A DNA stretch of 64,000 nucleotides from Thamnaconus septentrionalis (GCA_009823395.1 CM020501.1:6514861-6578860); one strand, 5' to 3'. Counted from the stretch's first letter, positions 1 through 12,904 are shown. Program-made: numbers and translations. Notes: a model not told the origin generated them from the sequence alone.

Positions 1-1010
1 CGTGGCCGATAACACTGTGCGAGGAACTAATTGTCTGTGCCGCTGCTTCATTAAGCACAGCGTGACGCCCTGCCACGGGGCGCTGGCTGCACACCTCACT
101 TTGATAGCGTGTTCCTCTCTCTTTTTCTTCCTTTCTGCTGTCGTGTTCCACATTCAGGCTCCTTTGATTGTACGATAAAGTCGGGGGAGGGTTGAAATTA
201 TGGAAGTGCTTTGGGATCTGAGGATTGAAGTCACCAACTTGATGTTCCGCTGCAGATTTCCTTTTTTGCATGGTTTTATCCAGTCGTCCTGCCAATATGT
301 CTGCATTCTTTTAATCCCTGTATCTCAGATTCAGTCAATTTTTTTTTTTTTTTTTAACAAATTCCTTTATTTCAGTAGTTGTTTCAAGATAAGCGTTTGC
401 ATTTCATTTCCTGTTCCACCTCCTCCTCTTTCTACAGTAAGTGTATCTTGTGTGCAGTCACCTTCAGGAGTGTGGAGCTCATCCCTTCCCTTCCCTTTCC
501 TTCCCTTCCCCTCTCCATCCATTCAGCCTTCCCTATCGCACATGCCCACTGCCCTGCCTCTGGGCCACAATTCCCTCCAACTCCCTTTGCTCCATTTCAA
601 CCTTACCCCCCCTCAACCCCTTGTTTTATTTTTGGGAATATGCTGATGGGGCGAAGTCAGGTGAAGACGGAATGTTTGCGCGTTACGCAGGAGGCAAGAA
701 ATAGAAAGTGACGTAAGGGGATAAGAAGGGGCGAAACGGGGTAAAGGGAAAGGCGCGCGCACAATCTATTATCTATGTGCCCAAAAACACAGAGTCATTC
801 ATCAAACAGGGTGGGAGAAAAAACGTAAGGGAAAGGGATGGATAAGGAAAATGCAGGGGGAGAGGAAAAATATGTATCGCAGGATCTAATTAGGTCAGTG
901 GCAAGTAAAGCGGCTGTGTTGATGCGCAGCGTTGCATCCGAGTTGCAACAGCTGGCTGTTTAGAGACCGACAACGGAGCGATTCAGCCTCATGGGAAACC
1001 GCAAAAGGAG

Positions 1011-1047
<37 letters not shown>

Positions 1048-1239
1048 AAAACTTCAGTCCTCTTGAGTAACCCACCGTGACAGACTTCACTTCCGAAACC
1101 ATGTCCTTCAACTTGTGAATTTTGAGCCTGCAATGCAAGGGGACGATGAAGAACATGTCAGCCTGTTGTCGCTACTTGTGTGTGTGTGTAATCATTTTTA
1201 GTCACAAATATCAATTATTTCAACATGCAACAAACCTAT

Positions 1240-1370
1240 GGCCCTGCGATGAACTGGCGACTTGTCCAGGGTGTCACCCTGCCTTCGCCCTAAGACAGCT
1301 GGGATAGGCTCCAGCAGACCCCCGTGACCCTGAGCTCGGGAATAAGCGGGTATGGAAGATGAAAGGATGA
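1240..1370 (+). repeat. Dispersed teleost repeat copy
   Basis: The text 'ctgcgatgaactggcgac' followed by 'cagctgggataggctccagc' and a tail rich in GGATGA is a pattern repeated widely in fish genomes. A second copy in the same orientation lies at 21371-21497 and a reverse copy at about 8880-8972 in this window, which shows directly that it is a repeat. I cannot assign a family name with certainty; it resembles a LINE or SINE tail ending in a GGAT-type tandem. Confidence 0.65.
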
Positions 1371-2364
1371 ACAAACCTATTCTTCAAAATAAGCAGTTCG
1401 TTAATGGGAAAGCAAAGGACTTAGTTGAATTGCTTTTCACAGAACATGAGTTCTGGTAACAGGACTGAAAGAAATACAAGCATCTCTCACTTAGAAGTCT
1501 TCTAAAAAATAAATAGAATGGAAAATAATAATAAAATAATTTTAAAAAGTTAAAAAAATAAATAATAATTTTGGAGAGTCACGACTAGCAAATGTCATTG
1601 GGTGGAATCCATCTATTTGACAGCCGTTATATTTTGTCTTTCTTGCATTACGGGTTGATTTAAATAAAAAAACAGGACAGAATTTCATCCCTTTCGTGTG
1701 CGCCCGCTACGTGTCAGGGTAGAGCACAAAATCAAAGCGAGGGTTAATGGAATCTGAGTTGAAGTCCTGGGGAGAGAAGCAAAGAGGGAGACTGATAAGA
1801 CGGGGAAGAGGTGAGAGTGGAAGGTGGCACAGGATGAGAGCGGGCACGGAGTCGGACAGAGGGAACGCACTTCTCGTGTGGGGGCCAAAAGCCGTGTGGG
1901 AGATTGGGAGGGGGGACTCAAGTTTGGGATGTGAGAAGAATAATTCACCTTGACAGAACAGCGCTCCGTGCCAACACAGCCAGTGACTCCGCCCCTGAAG
2001 CCTCCTGAGTGATGAAGAGCGTAAGCAGCACCTGTGACACCAACTGCTGCCCCCCGGGGGACGCCAACAACAAGCCACCTGTTAAAAAATTCACTCTTCC
2101 CTTCCCCCACCCAAGTGGCCATTATTTCCATTTGAATTTTTCAGGTTGGCATTGAGTGCGATGGATGCTTGAACAAGTCGCGCCGCGCAGAAAAAAACAA
2201 GCCTTTGTTTACTTCATAGATGTAATGTGACATAAACTCTTTCTGATGGCAAGTGGTGACCACATGTAAATCATTGTAAGTTTCAAAATATACTCTAAGT
2301 ATACTAAGTATACTATACTTAAGTTTTTTCTCATCAAGTTTGTTTTATTTTATAGTATTAATAA

Positions 2365-2413
<49 letters not shown>
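2365..2413. repeat. (ATT)n microsatellite
   Basis: Uninterrupted ATT trinucleotide run of about 49 bp. Confidence 0.95.
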
Positions 2414-2414
<1 letters not shown>

Positions 2415-2439
2415 AATATTTATGTATTGTTAGTTTAAT

Positions 2440-2760
2440 ACACTCATGCCTTGTCTCGTCCTTCACTTCCTCATTTATTTTACTGCCATTGGTTAAAGTC
2501 TTTCAAGTGTCATGTCATGTCCAGTAGTGTTGATGTTTCACCTTGTCTCGTCTCCACTTCCTGTTTCATCTTGTTTGTCACTTCTTCCTCTTGTTTCAGG
2601 CCCCGACTTCCTCCCTGTGTTCGACTTTCACCTGTGTCTCGTTCTCTAGTATCCCGCCCCTGATTGGTCTCACCTGAGTTCCTCTACCTTCCTTCTTAAA
2701 TACTCCTTGTCTCCCTTTGTCTGGTGTCAGATGTTGTTTGAAGTGATCTATGTGAGAATG
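2440..2760. repeat. Possible dispersed repeat (LTR- or MITE-like)
   Basis: A pyrimidine-rich stretch with 'cctgattggtctcacctg', then a TTAAATACT motif and repeated CTTGTCTC words resembles a repeat often seen in percomorph genomes. No second copy is obvious in the window, and no terminal repeats were found, so the identification is by memory of the pattern only. Confidence 0.25.
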
Positions 2761-5700
2761 TAGTGCTATTCCACGTCAGGTGCTTTGGTCAAATTTATAG
2801 ATTTTTGTTTTGTTGAGTCACTGTTAGTTACAGCTTACTCCAAGTCAAAATGTAAGTTTTGGGGGAATAATTGGCTCTTTATTGCAACATTCTGGTCATG
2901 TGTCGGCTCAATACATACAACAAATCTTGTGTTAGGATAGAAAAGTGGTTTTCTATCTTAAAAATAAGGTATAAAAAAAAATAGTTTGAAAACATTGACC
3001 AGCAGTGGGACTCACTATTCACGAAAACAAAAAGTTATGTTATCGCCTCTGCAGTGCGACAATTCAGTGCCACATGCTCCAGGATGTAAAAAGTGATATG
3101 TTTATACATATGTATATATATGTACAGTATTCAGTACCCAAGAGCATCTTTGCATGACAATTTATGTTATACAGTTTATAAAGTGCATTTTGGATCATTT
3201 TTTATTATAATTATTCTTTTTTTATTATTAGTTACGCCGTTATGCACAACAGACCCAAGAATTCTGTGCTTCATTTCCAGAGGAAGCAGTTTGTGAGGAC
3301 TCGCTGGGTTCCACTCAACTTCAACAGAAAAACCCCTTGCAGTTTGCCATCGCGGGTGAACGGTGCCATTTAGTGAGCGTTCAGCACCAGTGGCCCGGTA
3401 TGTAAATAGAGGTTTACTTAATTTTGGAGCTAATGGCTGGCGGAGAGGCTGGGGAGGCTGTGGCAGTACACTTAATGGAAAACCTGCGCTGCTTTGTGCT
3501 GTAGTAATGGCAGGAGATTATCGTGCCAAGCAGAAGGACTGGATGAATGCCCCTCCACAAATTGGTCGTAGCCCCCGTCCCACCGATGCCTCTCCTCCAT
3601 TCTTGACATTTATTATTTATGTTATACCCGGGAGCGATTTGAATGCTTTAATCACGGTGCCATTGAAGCTGGGTGATATATGGCAGCTAGATGCACTAGG
3701 TTTGCCCATGCATGCTATTTTCTCGCCATAACACCTTCTGTTATTTGTTATGATGAGGTCTGGCTTTTTTTTGTTTGTTTGTTTTGCAATACACCACTGA
3801 ATAATGTATTTCAAATCATCAGTTTCTACTCAAACTCATGGTCACACTTCAACTCTGCGATCTGACGGCAGCATCGTTTTTTTCTTCCTTCAGATAATAC
3901 TGACAAGTACTTACTTTGGTCAGCCAGTGGGCAGTGCCGCTGCAGCACGTATCCATCTGACAGGCTATCTAATGGGACCCCGCAGAGATCAATACCTCAG
4001 TGCCATTGTCCAAGGGTTCATTCTTCAAGCACAATTGATTGGGTTCCTTCCTCAGAACTGTCCAGGACACGGTAAACCAGACCAATCCCTGTGATTTGAT
4101 GTCACTGTGGATGGAAAAAAGTGTCGATGAGGCCTCTTCCAGACAAACATGCTTATTACCCCAGTCAGAAATCACACTGAAATTCTTTCTTTGAAAAAAA
4201 GTTTTCAATGAAACCTGTTTAGTTGAAGGTCTGAAGTGACCAGCAGCTGAGACAGTTGCATGGCATATTTCATGATAACATTAACAAAAAAACAAGAAAA
4301 GCAATAATATAATATAATATGATATAATATAATAATTAGAACAGTCATTTTCTCTGAATGACCTTTTATGTGGATGTCTGAATTGCTCAAAACGATCAAG
4401 CTGGATGGTAGTAGAACGGTAACCAAAACAACAGTAGATTCACAGTGTGGGTTAGAGTTGGCTGTGGGTTAGGGACTATTTAAAAGTATGGCAATGACAG
4501 AGAGAGTCGCTGTGGATACAAACATCTGTCAATACTCCACAGACAGCACCGCAGCCCAACTCACGGAAGCAGCTGATGAAGAGGCGTTGCCCGGCAGACG
4601 CAACATTAACGGCTGTTCAGGGCAGCTGACGTGAGCTGCCAGGGCTTTTAGCGATTTCATTTGGCTCGTGTGCGCTGCCAAGTGCCTCAATGTCACCTGC
4701 CGCCTCTACTGAGAAAGTATGGAGGCTGATACGAGTTATAAGGATGATGAGTCAGTAATTATATGCCCACATGTGAAGGTGGAGATAATACTTTGCTTTG
4801 CCAAAACTTTTTGTGAAAGACAGCTAACAGCGTTTGTGCAGCTGGTGCAAACACATAGTGAATATAAATAAAATCTTTTAATGCACATTAAGAGGGATGC
4901 TTATTTAAATTGCATTGAAGTTAATACACACACACACACACACACACACACTAGTTGGCTTTTGGTCTTTTTCCCCAATTGGAGCTGTTTTATGGAAACA
5001 GGTTTGCTCAAGTAACTCTGACATAGAGACTATACAACTCACTAGATCTGTGCTCTTCACTTCTACCCAGATAATTCCATAGGGAGTTAGAAAACTTGGT
5101 TATTGGCATTCGCAGAACTGCCGGACAGATAAGGACACCAAAGTCTAACAGCCTTTTTGACAGTATTTTCTGAAAACCGCCCTCTATTGCTCTGCTGGTT
5201 TTGTTTACCGCTGCTTCTTCTGGTAGGCACTTGGCAGCGTCCTATAACGTAACTTTGTTGTACATCACCTTATTAAGGTACATCGAGTCACTTAATTTTA
5301 AATACAAAATTGTAAAAACTTCTATATAAATTCACTTGACAATTTCTGGAAATCAAACAATGAATTAAGAATAAAGCATATGATTAAAAGCAACTAACTT
5401 CCAAACTGCTGACACTGACTAACTACAATCATAGAATCACTCAATACGACTAATATGACTAAACACAATAATGAATCAATGACTGACTGACTGTCTCATG
5501 AAACTAACCTGAGCTGATGGAGTGATAATTTACTCTGCCCATGTGTTTATCAACAGAATGACAGGGTTAGAATCAAGAGCTGTGCTTTCCTTTATTTTGG
5601 TTACACAAATAAAGAGATTATACAGGGGTTGAGTACAGGGGGGAAAAAAACAGCTGCTGTAATTTTGTGTGGAATTTTGTGTTTGAGTGATCCATACGTC

Positions 5701-5970
5701 AAACTTTGTAATTTCCCTTTCTGGAATGTCATCAGAAACCCCATCTAAGCGGAGAATTCCAATCAGTGAACTTGGAGAAACTTCATTACAACCGCCAGCT
5801 TCATCATAGCGGCCGCTCTGTGTAATAACATTGAGTGAATGCACAAAAATGCATTGTTAATTACCCACTCAGTCAAATTGTGTCATTAGATTAGTTGTAC
5901 TGACAACACTGCACCACTTTGCCTGCACAAATGTCACTGCATTTCTTTCACATGCAAACTATTGTGCAGG
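2760..5970. other. Intergenic DNA, no gene recognised
   Basis: A 122-codon open frame at 3363-3731 has no recognisable domain and is not supported as a gene. A (CA)n run lies at 4926-4951. The rest is AT-rich unique-looking sequence with no conserved motif that I can name. Confidence 0.5.
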
Positions 5971-6282
5971 GTGTTGGTATTGGTTTTGGTACTGGTGTTG
6001 GTACTGGTGTTGGTACTGGTGTTGATACTGGTGTTGGTATTGGTGTTGGTGTTGATACTGGTGTGGGTATTGGTGTTGATGTTAGTATTGGTGTTGGTAG
6101 TGATGTTAGTATTGGTGTTGGTAGTGATGTTGGTATTGGTGATGGTATTTGTGTCGGTATTCATGTTGGTACTGGTATTTATACTGGTGTTGGTGTTGGT
6201 GTTGGTACTGGTGTGGGTATTGGTGTTGATGTTAGTATTGGTGTTGGTAGTGATGTTGGTATTGGTGGCAGCATTGGTGCTG
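5971..6282. repeat. GGTGTT-type hexamer minisatellite
   Basis: About 310 bp built from imperfect hexamers GGTGTT, GGTACT, GGTATT and GATGTT, with higher-order blocks (a roughly 60-bp block ending in GTAGTGATGTTGGTATTGG recurs near 6120-6150 and 6230-6265). Because the unit is a multiple of three, open frames run through it on both strands (Gly-Val/Thr and Leu-Val on plus, Asn-Thr on minus). This is expected of such a repeat and is not evidence of a gene. Confidence 0.9.
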
Positions 6283-6289
6283 CCAACAA

Positions 6290-6881
6290 AAGCAGTGAAT
6301 GACGCATCTGTCCTGCCTTTCTGACTTGTTTCTCCGTTGTGACTGACAATATGTGGGGATGAGACATCATTTCAAGCTCTGAATTCTGCAGTATGAATGT
6401 GCACTCAATGCATCATTGTTGCGACGCTATCACTACTCTCACTACTTTCACTTTCAGTAATTCATATTTTAAATCTCTGCAGTCTCGTATTATTTACTAC
6501 TGATTTTACCAGTGTTTCCTAACAGCACTGTGTCTCTATCCTCTCAGTAAACTGGAAATGTCTGTATTTTTACCAGCTAATTTTTATTTGTCTGCTTATT
6601 CATAGTCCTGTTGTTTCAAAACATTGGAAGAATCTTTGATGTCACTGTCTTTGTCTTTGATGACGGTAAGAGGCTTCCCCAACACCCCCAGGCAGGCCTT
6701 CTCTCTCTTCCCTCAGAGACACCTCGCAGCTTCATGTCCCCTTACATACTGCAGGTAAAATATGAAGATCTCTAAAGATCTAAGTTATCTACTTCTGATT
6801 TTTTTATTACGTAAATTTCACAAACAAAATAGTAAACAATCTAATTTAACCCTTATAAAGCTTTAAAACATCTTTTCTAAC

Positions 6882-6915
<34 letters not shown>

Positions 6916-7950
6916 TGATGATGATGACGATGATGTTGATGCTGATGATGATAATAATAATACTAATAATAATAATAATATAATAATAATAAACTAACTT
7001 TATTTGTCCTGGATTCACCCATCTCTTAAAAATAACATCACAGACGGTGGAATCTCAGTTAATTATAGTCACGTTTCAATGATTAACTTTTTCTAGAGAG
7101 CAGTTTCACATACAAGTGGCTTGGAAATCATTTCGAGAAAAAAAAACAAAATCAACTTGAGCAAACCCAAGAGAGTGTACTGTGTCTGGGGTGCGTGGAG
7201 AGCGTCTGAGTGGTGCTGGTCAGCAGGTCGGCTGTCAGAGCCCTGCAGCTGTCTGATAACAGCTGCTGTGGGCGGAGGGAGCGCTCACCTATACACACAC
7301 CTGCACTCAGGGGGTTTTTTCTCCGCCAAAGCACCGGAAAGAACCACAGGGGAACTATCAAAGGATTTAGTTATCTGGCGACTAAAATAGAGCTAGTCCA
7401 ATAGTGCTTATCCAATTCAAGGCACTTAAAGCGTGACGCCAATACGGGACTTATTTATAGATACATAGTTTGCCACTGTCAACTTTAACGTATTTCCACT
7501 CATTTAGGCGGCGCGTCCCTTCTGCAAGTTAATGAGTGTACAGCGTTATGCTCTGTTAACACAATATTGATGAGGTGACGCTAATGGTAATGAGACACCC
7601 AGAGTAAATCGACGTATTTTTGCAAAGGCACAAGCTCACACAGCCGCACATGCACACCTCACGTCTTCTCTCAGCTGGCCATTAATTTCACTGGCTGGAG
7701 TTTTTTTTTTTTTTGTTTGTATCTTTTTTCATTAGTTACTTTTCACCCATGGATAATCAAGTCAGTGCAGTCAGATGGCTTTTTTTCCTACCCAGTCACT
7801 GTGACATTTCAAACCTGTGTCTAGATCTTTAATACAGTTTTGCAGTACAACCACTTTTACTGTACGTGTTTTTTTCTTTGGCCTTACACCCTTGGTCTTG
7901 TCTTGGGTTCAATCCCAGTTCACCCTTGCTCCTGGCCCTTAGCCCTACCC
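6290..7950. other. Intergenic DNA with mixed AAT/GAT tandem
   Basis: Contains an (AAT)n/(GAT)n compound microsatellite at 6882-6992 and a poly-T run near 7700. A short segment at 6606-6665 is flanked by AG and GTAAGA and could be mistaken for an exon, but it encodes nothing recognisable. No gene is supported. Confidence 0.5.
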
Positions 7951-8565
7951 TGGGTTGGGAGTAACTCATGACTTCGTAACACGTAAAAAGTAGCGTATCA
8001 ATTACTTTTTCAAATTTTTGTAAATGTCACTATTAATTTATCAGCTTCAAAGGACTGATGTTCATCATCTGATTACATGCTCATTCAAACGTCAACATAG
8101 CATCCCAGGGAAAAATCTGCACGCAGTCACACAAGCCGACTCCAAGGCCACAGTGTTCAGGTTTGAGCTGGCTACCTCAGAAATATAAACCCCACCTTTC
8201 CCTCATCAAGAAAAAGGAAAACAATACTGTAGTGAGCCTTAATTTGCGTTCTGAAAAGGGAAACTGTGGACAGCTAAAACTACTGATTCTAATACCCTGA
8301 AGCAGCAGAACCAATCAACACACTGTTACCAAAGCTAGTTGCCAAAGATGCCTGTGCAGCAAACACCGGTGTCCCATAACATCTCAGCTGCTAATGCTAA
8401 TACATTAATAAGGGTGTTCATTCAAAAAGAAGGAACACAAAAGTTACTTTCACTACTAAGTAGTTACTTTTATGATACACCAACTCAGTCATGTGATTAC
8501 TTTTTGAGAGCAGTAACTAGCAACCGTAACTAATTTGTAATTTTCAGTAACTTGCCCAAAACTGG
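7951..8565. mobile_element. Non-autonomous hAT-like element, 615 bp
   Basis: The left end starts TGGGTTGGGAGTAACT and the right end, read on the other strand, starts CCAGTTTTGGGCAAGTTACT, so the ends are imperfect terminal inverted repeats of the GTAACT-rich type common in fish hAT elements. The flanks are CCCTACCC on the left (7943-7950) and CCCTATCC on the right (8566-8573), an 8-bp target duplication with one mismatch, which is the hAT signature. No transposase frame is present, so it is a non-autonomous, old copy. Confidence 0.65.
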
Positions 8566-8879
8566 CCCTATCCCTCTGTTTTGTACATAGCCATGAAGGG
8601 TTAGGGTGTCCCAGTCCTCACAGAGCCATGTGAGGTTTAACTAGCTTTCCAAACAGAAGGTCTCGGTGAAGGCAGTCTTGACTGCACCAGTACTGGAGTA
8701 ACAGGATGTCATGTGTATTTTGTGTTTCAAGAAACTTTCATCTTTCAAGAACCCATGTTTACCTGTCTTCAATGCTTGCTTTCTGACCTTGTCAGCCAAT
8801 GGTAGCAGGAGATTGCGCAAGACATGACTGTTAGCATGTAAAAGCTGATTTATTATCCCCGCTTCTCCTGCACTCAAGG

Positions 8880-8972
8880 TCGTTGGTTTTGCTGGAGTCT
8901 ATTCTAGCTGTCGTCGGGTGATGGCAGGTTACACAATGGACAAGTCACCAGTTCATCACAGGGCCAGCATGT
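8880..8972 (-). repeat. Dispersed teleost repeat, reverse copy
   Basis: Read on the minus strand this matches the repeat at 1240-1370: 'ctgtgatgaactggtgac' then 'cagctagaatagactccagc'. It is diverged and truncated. Confidence 0.55.
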
Positions 8973-10198
8973 AAAAGCATTGTTAAAGGAGTCCTATTGT
9001 GAATAACTGACTTTTTCAGCTATTTAATACTAACTAACTCAGCAAGTACGAAAAATGAAGATTTGCACAGTTCTACTTGAGTTGGCTTTCTCCATGTTAC
9101 TGCACTGAAATTATTTTTAATTGTCTAATTCAAAGAATTAGACAATGTTGCCATCGCCAAGATCTAATTGATACAAACGAGCTAAAATGTGGCACAATGT
9201 TATTGATAATCTGATTGTGTAATCACACATAATGTGATCAATAACTTGCTTTCCCCTTCACGATTGCTTATTGGGACATGGACATTGGTCCAATTAAGCA
9301 GACTAGTTGAGCGTACGCTGAGTCCATAAAGCAGATTCACTGAGCCTGTAAACATATTGACTGAACTAGTTGCGCAGCAAAAAATCCCAATGCCTTGTTC
9401 CCAAGATCTTTCTAAGACCTGCTAAATTAATACAGAGCAGACTTAATACAAAGGCTTCCTTTCGATTAATTCAAGTTAACCCATCTACACTATTGATGAG
9501 CCCAAAGAAAACCACTGTTTTATGCAATATATTGATCACTCATGAATATCAAATGTCTCAAATGTTAATTTGTCTGGTGAAGGGTCATTTACGGGCAACG
9601 AGAAGTCGAGATTCTTTGCATCAGTTTCTCCCAAGAGAAGTATGATGAGTTGAAACTTTCACTCCATGGCATTAAATTTGAAGAATACGGTCTTTAGGGA
9701 CATGTACAGCATATTTTAGAGATAATCAGTCTTATTGTACCAAGGGGAGGCTGTAATCATCAGCATCAATCCATTCTCCAGCTTTAGACAGTGCAAGTGG
9801 TTGGCACTCAGAACCTCTGTCACTGCTGTTGGTCTATTTGTTTGTCTTGTTTTAACCCCACTGTCCTTTCATCAGCCGATTCTGTGACATCATAGTCAAA
9901 CCCTGGCGCACACGCCAGCGCACATATGTCTGGCTGATGCTGGCCGGCATCGGTGCCAAAGCGCGATAATCTGCCAGTGTGATTGTATGCCTGGCAATGA
10001 ATTTCTCCTGCTCGGTCCACACATTGAATTTAATTCCCGTCCTCTGTTGGCTCTTTGATTTTCTTCTCCCCCGAAATCCTGCGGGCATTTTTTTCCTCCT
10101 TTGTTGGTTTTAAGCATTTTATTCCATTTCCTCTTCATCTACATATCTGGCATATGTGGGACCTATATGGCTTGCTGTGTGTTTTCTGCTGCCCGCCA
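8973..10198. other. Intergenic DNA, no gene recognised
   Basis: Unique-looking sequence with only short open frames and no recognisable domains on either strand. Confidence 0.5.
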
Positions 10199-10247
10199 CT
10201 GCTGCTGCTGCTGCAGCAGCTGCTGCTGCTGCTGCTGCTGCTGCTGG
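10199..10247. repeat. (CTG)n/(CAG)n trinucleotide repeat
   Basis: About 16 CTG units with a CTGCAGCAGCTG inversion in the middle, so the run switches from CTG to CAG and back. It lies in a short open frame that would give poly-Ala or poly-Leu, with no sign of a surrounding gene. Confidence 0.9.
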
Positions 10248-10408
10248 TAGTGGTGCCTTGTCTCTTTGCGTTTTTTCCCCCTGTGTCTCTATGATGTCAG
10301 TGTGTCTCTTCATCTGTCTCCCCCTCGTGCTCTGCTCAACGGTCTGTGACTTCCCCCTCTTTTTGCACCCCTCACATCACCCACTGCCTACACCGGAAAA
10401 CCTGCACG

Positions 10409-10411
<3 letters not shown>

Positions 10412-10455
<44 letters not shown>
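10412..10455. repeat. (CA)n microsatellite
   Basis: About 22 CA units. Confidence 0.95.
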
Positions 10456-10457
<2 letters not shown>

Positions 10458-10559
10458 ACACCTCTTTTTTTTTTTTCCCTCGCCGAGGTTTCCTTAAATT
10501 GCCGGCAAAGTGAGTGACAGCACTATATGCGCCGTCTGAGGCGCGGCTGGTGGGGATTT

Positions 10560-10788
10560 TAACTGCATACGTCACAGCTTAAAAAGGAGGGAAAGGGAGG
10601 GACGGGGGAGGTGGATGGGTGGGAGGGTGTGGGAGAGGGAGAGAGAGAGAGAGAGAAGGGGGAGAGAGAGTACAGAGAGAGGGATATATTGACTCAAAGC
10701 TGGTCTGCATGCTCCTCAGTGTGTAAGAGACAGAGGACGTGGAAGCAAGCGAGATGGAGCGCTGGCACAGATGAAGACTGTCCCTGGG
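10560..10788 (+). promoter_or_regulatory. Candidate promoter and 5' UTR exon of the Doc2 gene
   Basis: The first coding exon of the Doc2 gene at 15962 begins with a splice acceptor, so a non-coding exon must lie upstream. Here a CRE-like TACGTCA (10568-10574, reverse of TGACGTA) is followed by a TATA-like TTAAAAAGG at 10579, then a purine-rich (AG)n leader, and a possible donor CCTGG|GTATGG at 10788. All of this is seen in the sequence; its link to the Doc2 gene is inference and other upstream sites are possible. Confidence 0.22.
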
Positions 10789-12490
10789 TATGGTTTCAGA
10801 GCTATATTTGTTCCGTGTGTGTGTGTGTGTGTGTGCGAGTGTTTGTGCATGCCCCATGTGAGCTCGCCGGAGCATCCCTGCGTGTTGGTGTGAGAGCCGT
10901 CAGTTGAGTTTGTTCGGCAACATGCAGCAAGTGATCATTCATTCATGCGGGAACCCGAGCGCTGAATTTGGGTGTCGTTACATAAGAGGAACTCAATGGG
11001 CAACCGTATTGACGATTGGTGCTGGTGATGATGATAATGAAGGTGATGATAATGATGATGGGACTGTGCACGCCCCGGGGTGTTTCTCAATAGACACGTA
11101 TGTTTGTAAGTGTGCAGGGGCAGAGTTTGCTACAAAAGTGCTGGAACTCTGTGTGGAAGGAGGGATTTGCTCCAGGAAATGTTTGACTGGAGCTTCACCT
11201 GCCTTGGAGCCGGCGTGCTGTCTGGAATACGAAGAGATGTAGCCGTAGCATACGCTCAGGGTATAAACATGCATGCCACAGCGTGCGCGGCGTGGAAGGA
11301 GTCAATATCGTTTTAATTTGCACGGCCGGTGTGTCCGAGCTGCGATGACACAGGAGTAATCTACATGGAAAGAGGAGACAATCACGCAGCCTCTCATTTC
11401 AGCATTTCATTCTGAGTTGAATTAATTCATGGATATGTATGAGTGCCCCGAGTGTGTAGGTGCATGGCAAACAAAAGAGATTAAACTAATAACTGGATGC
11501 ACTCTGAAATGATGCAAACAGCAATCAGGATATTGGCAGCAGGAAAAAAAATGATTTAGAAGCTTTATCAAGTTGGAGAATCAGCAACAATTTTGAGATG
11601 TGGAGGGTTGTTATTGTTGTTTTTTTCTTTCGAGTGCAGCTCCAATCACTTAAGCCAGCTTCTTAGCTGTGACTAAATATTTTTTCTTGGCCCCCTCTGT
11701 AAACTATTGTTGGCACTGACAAAACAAGCAATTTCGAGCTGAACATTCTTCAGAGATTTATGTATTAAAAACAAATTAGCTCAGCAAAAAAGAAAAAAAT
11801 ACTTAGATAGAGATGAATAAAAAGCCATTATTCTGGCTTCAGGGTCGAAAGATTGTTTTGTTTTGTTTTTGTTTTTTTTGGCGGGGGCGGGGGTTGCAAT
11901 GCGTCCAAAAGTTAAAATGCTAAAATAATCTGAAGAGCACATGAGAAATTAAAAGGGGGATGTGGGGGCAGGGCACCATGTAAAACAGGCTGACAAGCAT
12001 CACACACACAAGACAAGTTGAGAGTCTTCTAAGAAGCACGGCGGTGACTCACTGAGCGCGTGCAGACGAAGTGCGATGACGAGTGACATTCAGCCTCATA
12101 TAACCTGCGTCTGCGCCGCTCTTTCACCGCATCACGCTGTCTGTTCAGCCACTGGTTAATGGGAAATGTGTGTTTGGCTATTTGTCACTTTCAAACGCCT
12201 CGACTCATCCATCCACCTCTAATGCAATGCAAAGCACCAGACAGGTAGAATGGGACTGTTCTAGTCGACGGGAAGTGTTGCAACCCGCCAAAGGAATCAA
12301 AGTTGTGATGAGTCCTCGGCGACGCTGCAGGATTATTGTACCAATGCCATTTGGTTCTTTTCCCCTGCAGGATTTCTGGGGTTTGATGTTGTGGTTTTAC
12401 AAGTTGGCTGTTTTCTGTTGAAGCCAAGTACAGTCACACCTCTCAGCTGCATTGACTGCTGCTAAGACGCCTTGATTTTTGTTTACCTGA
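10789..12490. other. Intergenic or 5' intronic DNA, no gene recognised
   Basis: A 112-codon open frame at 10904-11242 contains several Cys but no family I recognise, and is followed by no consistent splice context. The remainder shows poly-A/T runs and no repeat family. Confidence 0.45.
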
Positions 12491-12499
12491 ATCCTTGTC

Positions 12500-12556
12500 A
12501 ATCATCCATTCATCCATCCATTCATTCATCCATTCATTCATCCATCCATCCATCCG
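12500..12556. repeat. (CATT/CATC)n tandem repeat
   Basis: Imperfect tetramers CATT, CATC and ATCC over about 55 bp. Confidence 0.85.
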
Positions 12557-12904
12557 TTTTCTCCATCCATTCAACCTGCAACCATCATTCTGTTTGCCAA
12601 TTAATTACCTCACTTACTCTTGTGGTCATGTTTGTCTTGTACGTTATGTGATGTTTGTTTTGTTATGTCATCCTCTGCTCATTGTGCTCTTATACACTCA
12701 TGTTGTTTTGTTGGTTCATGTGCGTAAGTCTGTTACTTTAACTATGTCAGATATTTATATCTGCTTTATGTTACTCCCCATTCCCTCATTCCCTTCCCCA
12801 GGGGGCTCCTGTCTTCAGGGGCTCCTGTTACTGAAAATGGGAGTTTGCTCTGAGTACCCTGCCCAGTTAAATAGGCACGGTACTGACTGACTGAATTCAT
12901 CTTG

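Larger units (their letters stand above)
1..2440. other. Upstream intergenic DNA, no gene recognised
   Basis: Open frames here are short, low-complexity and match no family I recognise. The stretch holds a poly-T run near 340-355, a CT-rich run at 480-540, an (AG)n microsatellite at 1013-1042, one dispersed repeat copy (1240-1370) and an (ATT)n run at 2365-2413. AT-rich sequence at 1500-1680 shows nothing further. Confidence 0.6.

Noticed and set aside
3363..3731. A 122-codon frame with moderately complex composition
   Set aside because: No family match that I recognise and no neighbouring exons; length is within chance for 64 kb.
5919..6302. A 127-codon Gly/Val/Thr repeat protein
   Set aside because: Hexamer minisatellite with open frames on both strands; no splice context, no homologue recognised.
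6606..6665. A possible exon between ATTCATAG and GTAAGA
   Set aside because: The enclosed 60 bp encode nothing recognisable and no partner exon was found.
10904..11242. A Cys-containing 112-codon frame
   Set aside because: No recognised domain, no supporting splice or signal features, and an acidic GAT-repeat segment in the middle.
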